64,000 nucleotides of DNA from Luteibacter aegosomaticola (GTDB taxonomy: Bacteria > Pseudomonadota > Gammaproteobacteria > Xanthomonadales > Rhodanobacteraceae), in assembly GCF_023078475.1 (NCBI RefSeq), contig NZ_CP095741.1, forward strand, positions 2,170,001 through 2,234,000, given 5' to 3'. A model generated the notes under the pieces. The model saw only the letters and a program-made list of their open reading frames with translations. It was not told the DNA's origin and did not search any database. This document shows, one piece after another, positions 36,263 to 44,397 of this stretch (position 1 is the stretch's first letter; each line of letters starts with the position of its first letter). The translations under genes were made by a program, and so were the position numbers.

Positions 36263-37455
36263 GGCACGCTTGCTCCGAGGTTCTGCTGCACGATGGTGTC
36301 GGCGGCGGCATCGGCCTTGGCAGCGACATCGTCATACACGGTGGTCTGCGCCACGGGCGTGGTCGACGGGGACTTCGCCAGCACGTCACCCTTGTCGTCG
36401 GTGATGTTCACCGTGACGGCGGTCGAGAGACCGATGCGCAGCGGGTTCTTGTCGAGGTCCTTCGCATCGAGCGCGATGCGCACCGGTACGCGCTGCACCA
36501 CCTTGATCCAGTTGCCGGTGGCGTTCTGCGCGGGCAGCAGCGAGAACGCGCTGCCGGTGCCGGCGCCCAGGCCGATCACGTGGCCGTGGTATTCCACGCC
36601 GCCACCGTAGATGTCGGCTTCGATCTTCGCCGGCTGGCCGATGCGCACATGGCGCAGCTGGCTTTCCTTGAAGTTGGCCTCGACCCACAGATCGTGCAGC
36701 GGGACGACGGTCATCAGCTGCTGGCCGGGCTGCACGCTGTTGCCCACCTGCACGCTGCGCTGGGCGACGTAGCCATCGATCGGCGCGACGATGGCGTTGC
36801 GCTGCGAAGCGACCCAGGCCTGGCGGAAGTTCGCGCGGGCCTGCTGTACGGCGGGGTTGGTTTCGACATCGGCGCCATCGACGAGCGCGCGGGCCGCATC
36901 GGCCTGGCGCTGCGCGGAATCGAGCGCGGACTGCGCGGTTTCGACGGCGTCACGGGCGTGCTGCACTTCTTCCGGCGCCACGGCCTTTTCAGCGAGCAGC
37001 GGCAGGCGGCGCTTCAGGTCGTCCTGCGCGCGCTTCAGATCCTGCCGGCGGGCGCCGAGCGAGGCATCGGCACTGGCAGCCGACTGGGTCTGCTGGCGGA
37101 CCTGGCGCACGGCCTGGGCGAGCGCCGTGCTGGCCTTGCGCAGCGCGATGTCCGCGTCGGTCGGGTCCAGTTTCACCAGCACCTGGCCGGCGTTGACGCG
37201 CTGGGTATCGTCAGCGAACACGCCGGTGACGATGCCTGGCACCTGCGCCGAGATGCCCACCTGGTTGCCGCCGACATAGGCGTCATCGGTGGTTTCCCGG
37301 GTGGAGAAGACAAACAGCCACAGCAGCAGCCAGATCGCTGCCGCAAGCACGAAGACCACCAGCGCAATCAGCAGCGCGCGGCCACGCTTGCGCTTGTCCT
37401 TCGGCGCGTTACCGCTCTCGGCCGGCGGCGTCGTTTCGTTCGGGTTGGCGCTCAT
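36259..37455 (-). CDS. emrA: HlyD/EmrA family periplasmic adaptor
   Basis: 398 aa. One N-terminal transmembrane helix (about 26-52) is followed by a split lipoyl domain (VGISAQVPGIVTGVF; NAIVAPIDGYVAQ), a long alpha-helical hairpin rich in Ala/Gln (about 105-215) and a beta-barrel domain. It bridges the pump and outer-membrane channel. Starts and stops overlap both neighbours by 4 nt. Confidence 0.92.
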   Translation of the reverse strand: MSANPNETTPPAESGNAPKDKRKRGRALLIALVVFVLAAAIWLLLWLFVFSTRETTDDAYVGGNQVGISAQVPGIVTGVFADDTQRVNAGQVLVKLDPTDADIALRKASTALAQAVRQVRQQTQSAASADASLGARRQDLKRAQDDLKRRLPLLAEKAVAPEEVQHARDAVETAQSALDSAQRQADAARALVDGADVETNPAVQQARANFRQAWVASQRNAIVAPIDGYVAQRSVQVGNSVQPGQQLMTVVPLHDLWVEANFKESQLRHVRIGQPAKIEADIYGGGVEYHGHVIGLGAGTGSAFSLLPAQNATGNWIKVVQRVPVRIALDAKDLDKNPLRIGLSTAVTVNITDDKGDVLAKSPSTTPVAQTTVYDDVAAKADAAADTIVQQNLGASVP

Positions 37456-38912
37456 GGGCTCTGGGTTCCGTCGGTGCTGGGCGTGGAAGGGGAAGTGGGG
37501 GATTCAGCGCGGTAACCGCCGCCGAGGGCCTTGATCAGGCTCACATCGGTGGAAAGCGCCTGGCCGTGCAGGTCGGTCGCCATGTCCTGCTGCTGGAGCA
37601 CGGCGGCCTGGGTGGCGAGCGATTCGCGATCGTCGCGAACGCCGCGGGCGGCACGGGCCTTCGCGCTGGCAAGCAGCGTGGTCGCCGCGTTGACGGCATC
37701 GGTCTGTTGCGTGCGGCGCGCGGCAAGCTGCTGGGCGCCGAGGGCCTGGGTTGAGACGTCGCGTGCGGCCGAGGCAACGGTGGCGTTGTACTGGGCCACC
37801 GCGGCACCGAGCTGCGCCTGCGTCACGCCGTGGTTCGCTTCCAGTGCGCCGCCTTCGAAGATCGGCAGGTGCAGGGCGGGGGTCAGCGAGAACACGCGGC
37901 TGTCGGCGTTGAACACCTTGTCCAGGTCGATGCTGGACAGGCCGGCCATGCCACTGATGCTCACATCCGGGAAGAACTGGGCACGCGCCGCATCGGTCTG
38001 GCGCAACGCGGATTCGACCTGCCAGCGGCTCGCAGCGATATCGGGGCGGCGCGCCATCAGGTCGGTGCCGATGTTGTCGGGCAGGCCAGGGGCGACGTCC
38101 GGCAGGGCGCGCGGAGCCAGCGGCGGCAGCGCGTTGGGCGAAACGCCAACCAGTGCGGCCAGCGCGGCCTTGCGGATGGCCGCCGAGCCTTCCAGCGCGG
38201 TCTTCTGTTGCTGCGCGGCCGAGAGATCGCCGCGTGCCTGCTGCACGGTATCGGGCACATCCACGCCTTGCTTCACGCGTAGTTCGGCGATGCGCAGCGT
38301 GCGCTGGCGGGCGGCGATCAACTGGTCCGCGAGCGACACGCGCGCTTCGTCGGTCAGCCAGCCGAAGTACGTATCAGCCACGGTGGACTGGATCGACAGC
38401 GAGGCGGCGGAGCGTTCTGCCTCGGCCGCGCGTGCGCTGTCGATGGCCGATTCGATGGCGAAGCGTTTCTTGCCCCACCAATCGAAGTCGTAGCTCACCT
38501 GCACGCCGATGTCGGCCTGGTTGTACCAGGTGAAGCCGAGGAACTGCGCCGGGATCAGGCCGTGCTCACTCATGCGCTGGCGGGCCACCTGGGCACTGCC
38601 GTCCACGCGCAGGCCTGCCTGGGCGGCGGCGACGCGGATGTTCTGCTGCGCGCTGTCGACACGGGTCTTGGCCTGGGCCAGGTCGGGCGAGCCACGCAGG
38701 GCCAGTTCCATCAACTGGTCGAGCTGCGGGTCGTTGTAGGCACGCCACCACTGCGCGGCGGGCCAGCCCGCGCGGGTGCCGGCATCGAGGCCGGCCAGCG
38801 GCACGTCATCGCGCAGCGCCGGGTGGTCGATCTTCGCCGGTATGTGGCAGCCGGCCAGGAGAGCCGTGAGGGCCGCGGCCATCAGGGCAGGGCGGAAGGG
38901 GGCGCGGATCAT
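37452..38912 (-). CDS. NodT/OprM-type outer-membrane efflux lipoprotein
   Basis: 486 aa from ATG 38912, which overlaps the marR stop (ATGA). A lipoprotein signal (LTALLAGC) precedes two OEP repeats with long coiled helices and the typical DLMARRPDI motif. It forms the trimeric outer-membrane channel for the EmrAB-like pump. Confidence 0.92.
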   Translation of the reverse strand: MIRAPFRPALMAAALTALLAGCHIPAKIDHPALRDDVPLAGLDAGTRAGWPAAQWWRAYNDPQLDQLMELALRGSPDLAQAKTRVDSAQQNIRVAAAQAGLRVDGSAQVARQRMSEHGLIPAQFLGFTWYNQADIGVQVSYDFDWWGKKRFAIESAIDSARAAEAERSAASLSIQSTVADTYFGWLTDEARVSLADQLIAARQRTLRIAELRVKQGVDVPDTVQQARGDLSAAQQQKTALEGSAAIRKAALAALVGVSPNALPPLAPRALPDVAPGLPDNIGTDLMARRPDIAASRWQVESALRQTDAARAQFFPDVSISGMAGLSSIDLDKVFNADSRVFSLTPALHLPIFEGGALEANHGVTQAQLGAAVAQYNATVASAARDVSTQALGAQQLAARRTQQTDAVNAATTLLASAKARAARGVRDDRESLATQAAVLQQQDMATDLHGQALSTDVSLIKALGGGYRAESPTSPSTPSTDGTQSP

Positions 38913-39427
38913 GCGGGGGCATCCGTGGGATCGAGGTGCAGGGCGAGCTTCTTCAGCAGGTGCTCGAAGGTCTGGCGCTCGGAGGCGGTGAAGCAGGAAA
39001 ACTTGGCCGTGAGTTCTGGGAACATCGGCGGCAGCATCTGGCGGACGAAATGCTGGCCCTCGGCGGTGATCTTCAGCACGATCTGGCGGCGATCGTGCGT
39101 GGCGTGGGTTCGCGTGATGAGCCCTCGCTTGGCCAGCAGGTTGGTGATGCGGGTCATGTTCGTGGGCTTCTGCTCCGCCAGCGTGCAGAGCTCGCTCGGC
39201 GTGGAACTGCCTTCGGCCGAGGAGTACAGCATCATCAGGGTGCGGAAATCGCTGTCGTTCATATCGAACGGCTTCAGCTTGCTTTCCACATCGCGCTGCA
39301 GCGCCTCGCCGGTGAGCAGCAGGAGCCGGATCAGCAGCACCTCGCACTTCGGCAAGCCCGGGATGATCTCCGCGACGCGCTCGACCCCGCCATAGAGGGC
39401 GTCGACGCAAGGTTTAAGGCTGGACAT
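38909..39427 (-). CDS. MarR family regulator of the efflux operon
   Basis: 172 aa winged-helix regulator (SELCTLAEQKPTNMTRITNLLAKRGLITR; wing with THDRRQIVLKIT). It resembles EmrR/MprA in position and length. It is the first gene of a four-gene operon and probably represses it until a phenolic or drug-like ligand binds. A perfect palindrome lies 10 nt upstream of its start codon. Confidence 0.9.
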   Translation of the reverse strand: MSSLKPCVDALYGGVERVAEIIPGLPKCEVLLIRLLLLTGEALQRDVESKLKPFDMNDSDFRTLMMLYSSAEGSSTPSELCTLAEQKPTNMTRITNLLAKRGLITRTHATHDRRQIVLKITAEGQHFVRQMLPPMFPELTAKFSCFTASERQTFEHLLKKLALHLDPTDAPA

Positions 39428-39437
39428 TTCGCTAAGG

Positions 39438-39459
39438 AATAGTTCGCTGATGAACTATT
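39438..39459. promoter_or_regulatory. Candidate MarR operator
   Basis: AATAGTTC and GAACTATT form a perfect inverted repeat with a 6-nt spacer. MarR sites are usually AT-rich palindromes close to the start. This one is conspicuously AT-rich for this genome and ends 11 nt from the marR start codon. Confidence 0.7.
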
Positions 39460-39488
39460 AGGCTAACAAGGACCCACACACCCCGCAA

Positions 39489-39674
39489 GTAGGAGCCCAC
39501 CCTGTGGGCGACATCTTTCGCCTCACCGCCACAGGTAGGAGCCCACCCTGTGGGCGACATCTTTCGCCCCACCGCCACAGGTAGGAGCCCACCCTGTGGG
39601 CGACATGTTTCGCCCCACCGCCACAGGCCCTGTGGCGTAACGGCGAACGGCGTCGCCCACAGGGTGGGCTCCTA
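39489..39674. repeat. REP-like cluster, family 1: three tandem halves plus an inverted half
   Basis: GTAGGAGCCCACC starts at 39489, 39535 and 39581, an exact 46-nt period, then a reverse-complement half ends at 39674. Each half is itself a short hairpin (CCCACCCTGTGGG). It lies between the convergent-free 5' end of the efflux operon and tatD. Its terminal CTAC supplies the TAG stop codon of tatD. Confidence 0.9.
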
Positions 39675-40439
39675 CGGGAGGGTGAAGAGTTTTTCGGCGT
39701 TGAGGGTGGTGGCGCTGGCGATCTGGGCGGGGGCGGTGTCGCGCACGTGGGCGATGGTGTCGAGGACGTCGACCATGTAGGCCGGCTCGTTGCGTTCGCC
39801 GCGGTGGTGCATGCAGGGCTGGTCCGGGGCGTCGGTTTCGAGCAGGAGGTACTCGAGCGGCATGGCTGCCACCACGCGCTGGATGCGGTGGGCCCGGTCG
39901 TACGTCACCGGGCCGCCGATGCCCAGGTGGAAGCCCAGGTCGAACAGCTGGCGGGCCTGTTCCTCGCTGCCGGAGAAGCTGTGCACGACGCCGCGCAGGC
40001 CGCCGATGCGCCGAAGGGTGTGGATGGTTTCCTCGAAGGCGCGGCGGGCGTGCACGATCACGGGCAGATCGTGTTCCTTCGCGATGTGCAGCTGGCGTTC
40101 GAAGATCGCTCGCTGGCGGTCAAGGTCCAGGCCTTCCACGTAAAAATCGAGCCCGATCTCGCCGACGGCCACGGGCCGCTTCTGTTCCAGCCATGCAGGC
40201 AGCTCATCGAGGTGCTCGTCGCGATGGCTGGGAAGGAACATCGGGTGCAGCCCATATGCGGGATAAACCCCTTCACGCGACGCACACAAACGCTCGATGG
40301 CCTCCCAGTTTCCACGATCGATCGCCGGTACGATCCAGCGCCGCACGCCTGCCTGCGCGGCACGCTCGAACATGGCGCCGCGGTCGGCGTCGAACGAGCT
40401 GTCGTCGAGATGGGCGTGCGTATCGATCAGGTCATGCAT
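39672..40439 (-). CDS. tatD: TatD family metal-dependent hydrolase
   Basis: 255 aa TIM-barrel nuclease family. Metal ligands are visible in IDTHAHLDD, VGEIGLDFY, VIVHAR, VVHSFSG and LETDAP. TatD-like enzymes are Mg-dependent 3'-5' DNases linked to DNA repair, although many family members remain untested. The stop codon TAG comes from the end of the adjacent REP element. Confidence 0.92.
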   Translation of the reverse strand: MHDLIDTHAHLDDSSFDADRGAMFERAAQAGVRRWIVPAIDRGNWEAIERLCASREGVYPAYGLHPMFLPSHRDEHLDELPAWLEQKRPVAVGEIGLDFYVEGLDLDRQRAIFERQLHIAKEHDLPVIVHARRAFEETIHTLRRIGGLRGVVHSFSGSEEQARQLFDLGFHLGIGGPVTYDRAHRIQRVVAAMPLEYLLLETDAPDQPCMHHRGERNEPAYMVDVLDTIAHVRDTAPAQIASATTLNAEKLFTLP

Positions 40440-40585
40440 GCGGTTTGCTGCCGTTTGGCTTGGTGAGGTCAGTCTAAGGCGTCGTTCAGTTTAACGATTG
40501 TCAAATGTCTTCGAGGCGTTCTTACGAACTTTCGGGGCGTTGTTGCCCCGTACGAACGCCGCACTATCCAGTGGAGAGTAGGGTT

Positions 40586-41185
40586 ATGAGCAGGTTGAAG
40601 ATTTCCGTCCTGAGCGTTGGTTTGGGTGCGGCCATGGTGCTGAGCCTTTCTGCCTGCAACCGCGATGCGAATGCCGATGTGGCCAATGGCCCGGCACCCG
40701 CCTCGGCGCCGGCGCCCGCGCCGGAACCGGCGGGTCCTAAGTACGCCCGCGTGGTCAGCGTGGACCCGGTCCGCGAGGCTGCCACGTCCGCCCAGAAGGA
40801 ATGCCACGACGAGGTGGTAACCCGCCGCGCGCCGGTGAAGGACCAGCACCAGATCGCCGGTACGGCCATTGGTGCCGTGGCTGGCGGCCTGCTGGGCAAC
40901 CAGATCGGCGGCGGCAAGGGCCGCACGCTCGCGACCGTCGCCGGTGCCGTCGGCGGTGGTTATGCGGGCCATGAGATCCAGGAACGCCGCCAGGAGACCA
41001 ATACCGTCACCAGCACCGTGCGCAAGTGCGACACCGTGCCGGGCAAGAGTGGTGACAAGATCGTCGCCTATGACGTGCGCTACGAATACAACGGCGTGAC
41101 CCGCTCGATTCGTATGGATCACGACCCGGGCGATCGCGTTGAAGTGCAGGAAGGCGTCTCGGTCGTCTCCGACGCACGTCAGTAA
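40586..41185 (+). CDS. Glycine-zipper 2TM lipoprotein (copy A)
   Basis: 199 aa from ATG 40586 with RBS GGAGAG. A lipobox is seen (MVLSLSAC). After an Ala/Pro-rich linker, a glycine-zipper pair occupies about residues 92-135 (GTAIGAVAGGLLGNQIGGG; VAGAVGGGYAGHEIQ), as in SlyB/RcnB-like envelope lipoproteins. A small beta domain (YDVRYEYNGVTRSIRM) completes it. It is probably an outer-membrane lipoprotein involved in envelope integrity; exact role unknown. Confidence 0.85.
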   Translation: MSRLKISVLSVGLGAAMVLSLSACNRDANADVANGPAPASAPAPAPEPAGPKYARVVSVDPVREAATSAQKECHDEVVTRRAPVKDQHQIAGTAIGAVAGGLLGNQIGGGKGRTLATVAGAVGGGYAGHEIQERRQETNTVTSTVRKCDTVPGKSGDKIVAYDVRYEYNGVTRSIRMDHDPGDRVEVQEGVSVVSDARQ

Positions 41186-41216
41186 TTCCATCGGTCCATC
41201 GCGAGGGCGTTTCCCC

Positions 41217-41684
41217 ATGCATAGCATCGTCCGCAAGATTGGCCTCGTCGCCGCTGCCATCGTGCCGCTGTCTTTGACAGCGTGTTACGAGCCGCCGCGC
41301 CGGGTGGTTCGCGAGGATCGCGTGGTTTATGAAGATCGTGGCCCCCGCCGTTGCCAGCAGTGCGGCGTGGTCGACGATGTGCAGCAGATCTACACCGACA
41401 GGCAATCGTCACCGCTCGGCGCCGTGATCGGTGCCGTCGCGGGTGGCCTGTTGGGCAATACGATCGGTAAGGGTGATGGTCGCTCGGCTGCAACGGTTGG
41501 CGGCGCTGTCGTCGGCGGTGTGGTCGGTAACCAGGTCGGCAAGCGCAACGGTCAGGATGCTGCGTGGCAGGTACGGATCCGTCTTGATGATGGTCGCTCG
41601 GCCGTCGTCACGCAGGCGGATGATCCGCAGCTGCGTCGCGGCGATTACGTGCAGATCCGCGGCGATCACGTCTATCGCCTATAG
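41217..41684 (+). CDS. Glycine-zipper 2TM lipoprotein (copy B)
   Basis: 155 aa from ATG 41217. Lipobox PLSLTAC, a basic spacer, then the zipper (GAVIGAVAGGLLGNTIGKG; GGAVVGGVVGNQVG) and a short beta domain (IRLDDGRSAVV). It lies 31 nt after copy A and shares the same order of parts, so the two look like diverged tandem duplicates in one operon. Confidence 0.83.
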   Translation: MHSIVRKIGLVAAAIVPLSLTACYEPPRRVVREDRVVYEDRGPRRCQQCGVVDDVQQIYTDRQSSPLGAVIGAVAGGLLGNTIGKGDGRSAATVGGAVVGGVVGNQVGKRNGQDAAWQVRIRLDDGRSAVVTQADDPQLRRGDYVQIRGDHVYRL

Positions 41685-41702
41685 CCATCTAAACGGCTAT
41701 TC

Positions 41703-41797
41703 GTAGGAGCCCACCCTGTGGGCGACGCCTTTCGCGAAAACGCTACAGGCCCTGTTGCCGTGAGGCGAAAGATGTCGCCCACAGGGTGGGCTCCTAC
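41703..41797. repeat. REP-like inverted pair, family 1
   Basis: GTAGGAGCCCACC at the left and its reverse complement at the right enclose CTTTCG...CGAAAG inner complements, so the whole 95-nt unit can fold into one long hairpin. It lies just beyond the glycine-zipper genes. Confidence 0.9.
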
Positions 41798-41807
41798 GAG
41801 GAAACGA

Positions 41808-41836
41808 AAAAAACCGCCCAAGGGCGGTTTTTTTTG
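41808..41836. terminator. Intrinsic terminator (bidirectional)
   Basis: The stem AACCGCCC / GGGCGGTT with a 2-nt loop is flanked by an A-run on the left and a T-run on the right. It ends the glycine-zipper operon on the plus strand and can also act on the opposite strand. Confidence 0.88.
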
Positions 41837-41840
41837 GCCA

Positions 41841-41863
41841 AAAAAAAGACCCTCGTCCGAGGG
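41841..41863 (-). terminator. Intrinsic terminator of the SleB-type gene
   Basis: The stem CCCTCG / CGAGGG with a 2-nt loop is followed on the minus strand by a U-run (complement of A41841-41847). It lies downstream of the cell wall hydrolase gene. Confidence 0.7.
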
Positions 41864-41941
41864 CCCCTTTTCCCGGGAATCGCAAGCTGCCCGCCCCGAT
41901 TCCTTTTCCCCGCATGCTCTATGGCATGTGGCAATGCGTCG

Positions 41942-42376
41942 TTAGTTCACGGCGTAAAAAGCGTGGTCGCCGATCTTGCGAACGATGCGGCTGGCGGACC
42001 ACGAAGGTGCGACAGCAACGGTAGCGAAGTGATCTGCCTGTGGCACGTAAACCAGGCGTTCGCTTTTCGGCAGGCTCCAGTTGTTGAGCGAGTCGCCAGC
42101 GATCTTCCAGGCCTTGGTCCACGAAACGAGATCGGTGACTTCAAAATCCTTCGGTGTAGTGGTGATAGCGAACTGGCGCGGCGCCGAGACGACATCGCAC
42201 ACGTTCTTGCCACCCATGCCGCGATCACGCCGGCGGAGGGCGACTTCGGCCACGGCGTACTGCCCGATGGTCGGTTCGCTACGTGCCTCGAGGTACACCG
42301 TTGTCGCCAGGCACGTCTGGTCGGCAAGGTGGCTCGGGAGGACGGACGCCATCCAGAGCAAAGCGGAAAGTTTCAT
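41942..42376 (-). CDS. Cell wall hydrolase, SleB/Hydrolase_2-like
   Basis: 144 aa from ATG 42376, with RBS GGAGG 9 nt upstream. A signal peptide of about 19 residues is followed by a small SleB-like domain (LATTVYLEARSEPTIGQYAVAEVALRR, here spanning about residues 24-50, and VVSAPRQFA). The early glutamate in YLEAR corresponds to the catalytic glutamate of the family, which cleaves peptidoglycan glycan strands. Confidence 0.83.
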   Translation of the reverse strand: MKLSALLWMASVLPSHLADQTCLATTVYLEARSEPTIGQYAVAEVALRRRDRGMGGKNVCDVVSAPRQFAITTTPKDFEVTDLVSWTKAWKIAGDSLNNWSLPKSERLVYVPQADHFATVAVAPSWSASRIVRKIGDHAFYAVN

Positions 42377-42867
42377 GTGTATCTGCCTCCAACGAGCTTT
42401 TCCGTCACTTGCGGCATCTCTTGGAAGAGCCATGGGGGACGTACGGGCGGTAGACGGGCGGGCAGGCCGTTACTACCTGGATCAACCGAGTGCATCCGCT
42501 GGGTATAGCGGTTGGGCGCGAATGCTTCGGGCGTCACACACTGTGACTTTACTGGCAGGCTGTCCGGAGCCTGCCGGTAGGGGATTCGCTGAAAGGGAGC
42601 GGCATCGCGATGGCGGCGGCTCCGTCAGCTACAGCGCGCTCTAAGAAGGTGCGCGCAGTTCAATATCCACCGGCTTCCGCCGGGTCGCGCCAGAACCGTC
42701 ATCATCGACGGATCGTCGCGGGTGTAACCATGGCGATACACCATGACCACGTAATGGGATCGGCGGAGCCTAGTGGCGCATCACGTTTTTCGCAAGTGCA
42801 GATGCGGCACGGTTCAGCTTAGGCTCACGCTGTTCACAAACTAGTTTTTACGAAACTGTGCGTAACG
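42377..42867. other. Intergenic region without a convincing gene
   Basis: No supported reading frame was found in these 491 nt between the divergently placed sleB-like 5' end and the ygfZ 3' end. Small symmetries are visible: GTCACA-3-TGTGAC at 42533-42547 and a GCGCGC-containing hairpin near 42636-42657. A 70-codon frame at 42610-42822 lacks a ribosome-binding site and recognisable domain. Confidence 0.5.
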
Positions 42868-43653
42868 TCACGCAGCAAATGTCGAGATGATGTGTAGGCG
42901 TGCACCTTCGATTTCAATAGTTTCCGCCTGCGCAACGCTGTCATCCAATACGACAAGCGATATAGGAGATGCGTTCAATCCGTTGTGCATCAACGTTATG
43001 CCTGCTTCACGTCCGTCAATGCGCAGCGATTGTCCTGGCGTGAGTGCGACATCCGGCCGCACCGTGCGCAGGTGGCGCTTGTGCCCGCCGAGAAAGTGCA
43101 GGCGTGCCGCGATTTCCTGGCCCGGAAAGCAACCTTTGTTGAAAGACACGGCGAGCATGCGTTCCATCGAGAGCGCAGGTGGAAGCAATGCATCGAGTGC
43201 TTCATCGGGCAGCCACGCGAATCCTTTTTCAACATGACGTGCGATCCATGCATCGCCATCGTCGCGCATACCTATATGTATAGATGCATCGCCTTCGCCG
43301 AATACAAGTGCGCCGTGTTCGTCTTCGTACGCATGCATGTCGTCGTGTGCATCACCATCGGCAACGAAACATGCATCACCGATGGTGATGCTCACCTTCG
43401 AGCGAAACACAAAACGTTTGAGATCGTTTGCGAGCACGTCGCTGTCGCCACCGCGCGGGACGATGATGAAACGATCATCAGCGACACGGGCCACCTGGAG
43501 CAGGGCGCGGACACGGCCTTTGGGGTCGAGCCAGCCACTCCACTGCCAGCGGCCCGTTCCAAGGTTCAGGACATCGCTGCTCAGCTGGGCGTTGGCGAAG
43601 GCGGCGGCATCGGGGCCGGCGAGGGTGATGGGGCGAGTGGTACGGCTCGGCAT
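42868..43653 (-). CDS. ygfZ: YgfZ/GcvT family folate-binding Fe-S protein
   Basis: 261 aa. The family signature KGCFPGQEI is at about residues 173-181, with GcvT-like folate-binding segments before it. YgfZ supports Fe-S enzyme assembly or repair, including tRNA modification by MiaB. It is somewhat shorter than the E. coli protein. Codon use in the middle is less GC-biased than in the neighbours, including ATA isoleucine codons near 43270-43285. It is divergent from the succinate dehydrogenase gene set, whose Fe-S clusters fit its role. Confidence 0.88.
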   Translation of the reverse strand: MPSRTTRPITLAGPDAAAFANAQLSSDVLNLGTGRWQWSGWLDPKGRVRALLQVARVADDRFIIVPRGGDSDVLANDLKRFVFRSKVSITIGDACFVADGDAHDDMHAYEDEHGALVFGEGDASIHIGMRDDGDAWIARHVEKGFAWLPDEALDALLPPALSMERMLAVSFNKGCFPGQEIAARLHFLGGHKRHLRTVRPDVALTPGQSLRIDGREAGITLMHNGLNASPISLVVLDDSVAQAETIEIEGARLHIISTFAA

Positions 43654-43696
43654 GGGGGCGCGGGAATGGGTGGGGAGGAGTAAGATATACGGTCAG

Positions 43697-43720
43697 GCCA
43701 AGGCCAAACCAAGCCTTGGC
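43697..43720. promoter_or_regulatory. Inverted repeat in the ygfZ-sdh divergent region
   Basis: GCCAAGGC and GCCTTGGC form a perfect 8-bp inverted repeat with an 8-nt spacer, between the ygfZ and SdhAF4 gene starts. It could be a regulator site or a leader hairpin of the sdh transcript. No T-run follows, so it is not a terminator. Confidence 0.4.
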
Positions 43721-43779
43721 AGGTTAGTCAAGGTTGTGCTGAACAGGCACAGGTATTACGCTTTTAGAGTTTTATAACC

Positions 43780-43947
43780 ATGTCCGACCATCCCTCAGCG
43801 CCCGAAACGTCGAACGATTCCGCCCCGGCGAAACCGCTCGTACCGCCGGTCGTCCCCACGAACGGTGTGCCAGGGGTCGAGAAAGCGCCATTGGATCCCA
43901 CCCGCTACGGCGATTGGGAAAAGAACGGACGCTGCATCGACTTCTGA
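43780..43947 (+). CDS. Succinate dehydrogenase assembly factor 4-like (DUF1674) protein
   Basis: 55 aa, ATG 43780 to TGA 43947. The Pro/Ala-rich N-terminus precedes the family's C-terminal signature DPTRYGDWEKNGRCIDF, which is diagnostic of SDHAF4/DUF1674. SDHAF4 binds flavinylated SdhA and promotes complex II assembly while limiting oxidant formation. It sits 57 nt upstream of sdhC on the same strand, making it the likely first gene of the sdh operon. Its short length makes it easy to miss. Confidence 0.9.
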   Translation: MSDHPSAPETSNDSAPAKPLVPPVVPTNGVPGVEKAPLDPTRYGDWEKNGRCIDF

Positions 43948-44004
43948 CCGGAAGGCGAGCGAGGGCACGTTGGGCATCAGCGATTCCAATCCAGGATAGC
44001 CGCC

Positions 44005-44397
44005 ATGGCACAAACGGGACGACCGCTCTCACCCCACCTCCAGGTCTACAAATGGCAAGTGCAGATGGTGACCTCCATCCTGCATCGCGCCTCCGGCATC
44101 ATCCTTGCCGTCGGTAGCCTCCTTATCACCTGTGGCCTCGCGTCCCTCGCAGCCGGCCCCGAAGCCTACGCTTCGTTCACGGCCTGTGCCGGCAGCGCCC
44201 TGGGCATGCTGGTGCTGATCGGCTGGACCCTGGCGTTCTTCTACCACCTGGCCAACGGCATCCGCCACCTGGTCCAGGACACGGGCAAGGGCTACGCCAT
44301 CGCCTCGTTCGTCCGCTCCAGCTGGACCTCGATCATCGTGGCCATCTTGCTCACCATCGTCACCTGGGCCTACGTGCTCGCCGGGGGCCAGGCATGA
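44005..44397 (+). CDS. sdhC: Succinate dehydrogenase cytochrome b556 subunit SdhC
   Basis: 130 aa with three transmembrane helices. The motifs RPLSPHLQVYKW and SILHRASGI near the N-terminus and the heme-region FYHLANGIRHL (about residues 79-89) are typical. It anchors SdhAB and helps bind heme b and ubiquinone. The stop overlaps the sdhD start (ATGA). Confidence 0.96.
   Translation: MAQTGRPLSPHLQVYKWQVQMVTSILHRASGIILAVGSLLITCGLASLAAGPEAYASFTACAGSALGMLVLIGWTLAFFYHLANGIRHLVQDTGKGYAIASFVRSSWTSIIVAILLTIVTWAYVLAGGQA

Noticed and set aside
39489..39674. Possible CRISPR array (46-nt period)
   Set aside because: The whole 46-nt unit is repeated with no variable spacers, and the sequence is that of the dispersed REP family.
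42610..42822. 70-codon frame in the 42377-42867 gap
   Set aside because: No ribosome-binding site, low-complexity N-terminus and no recognisable domain.
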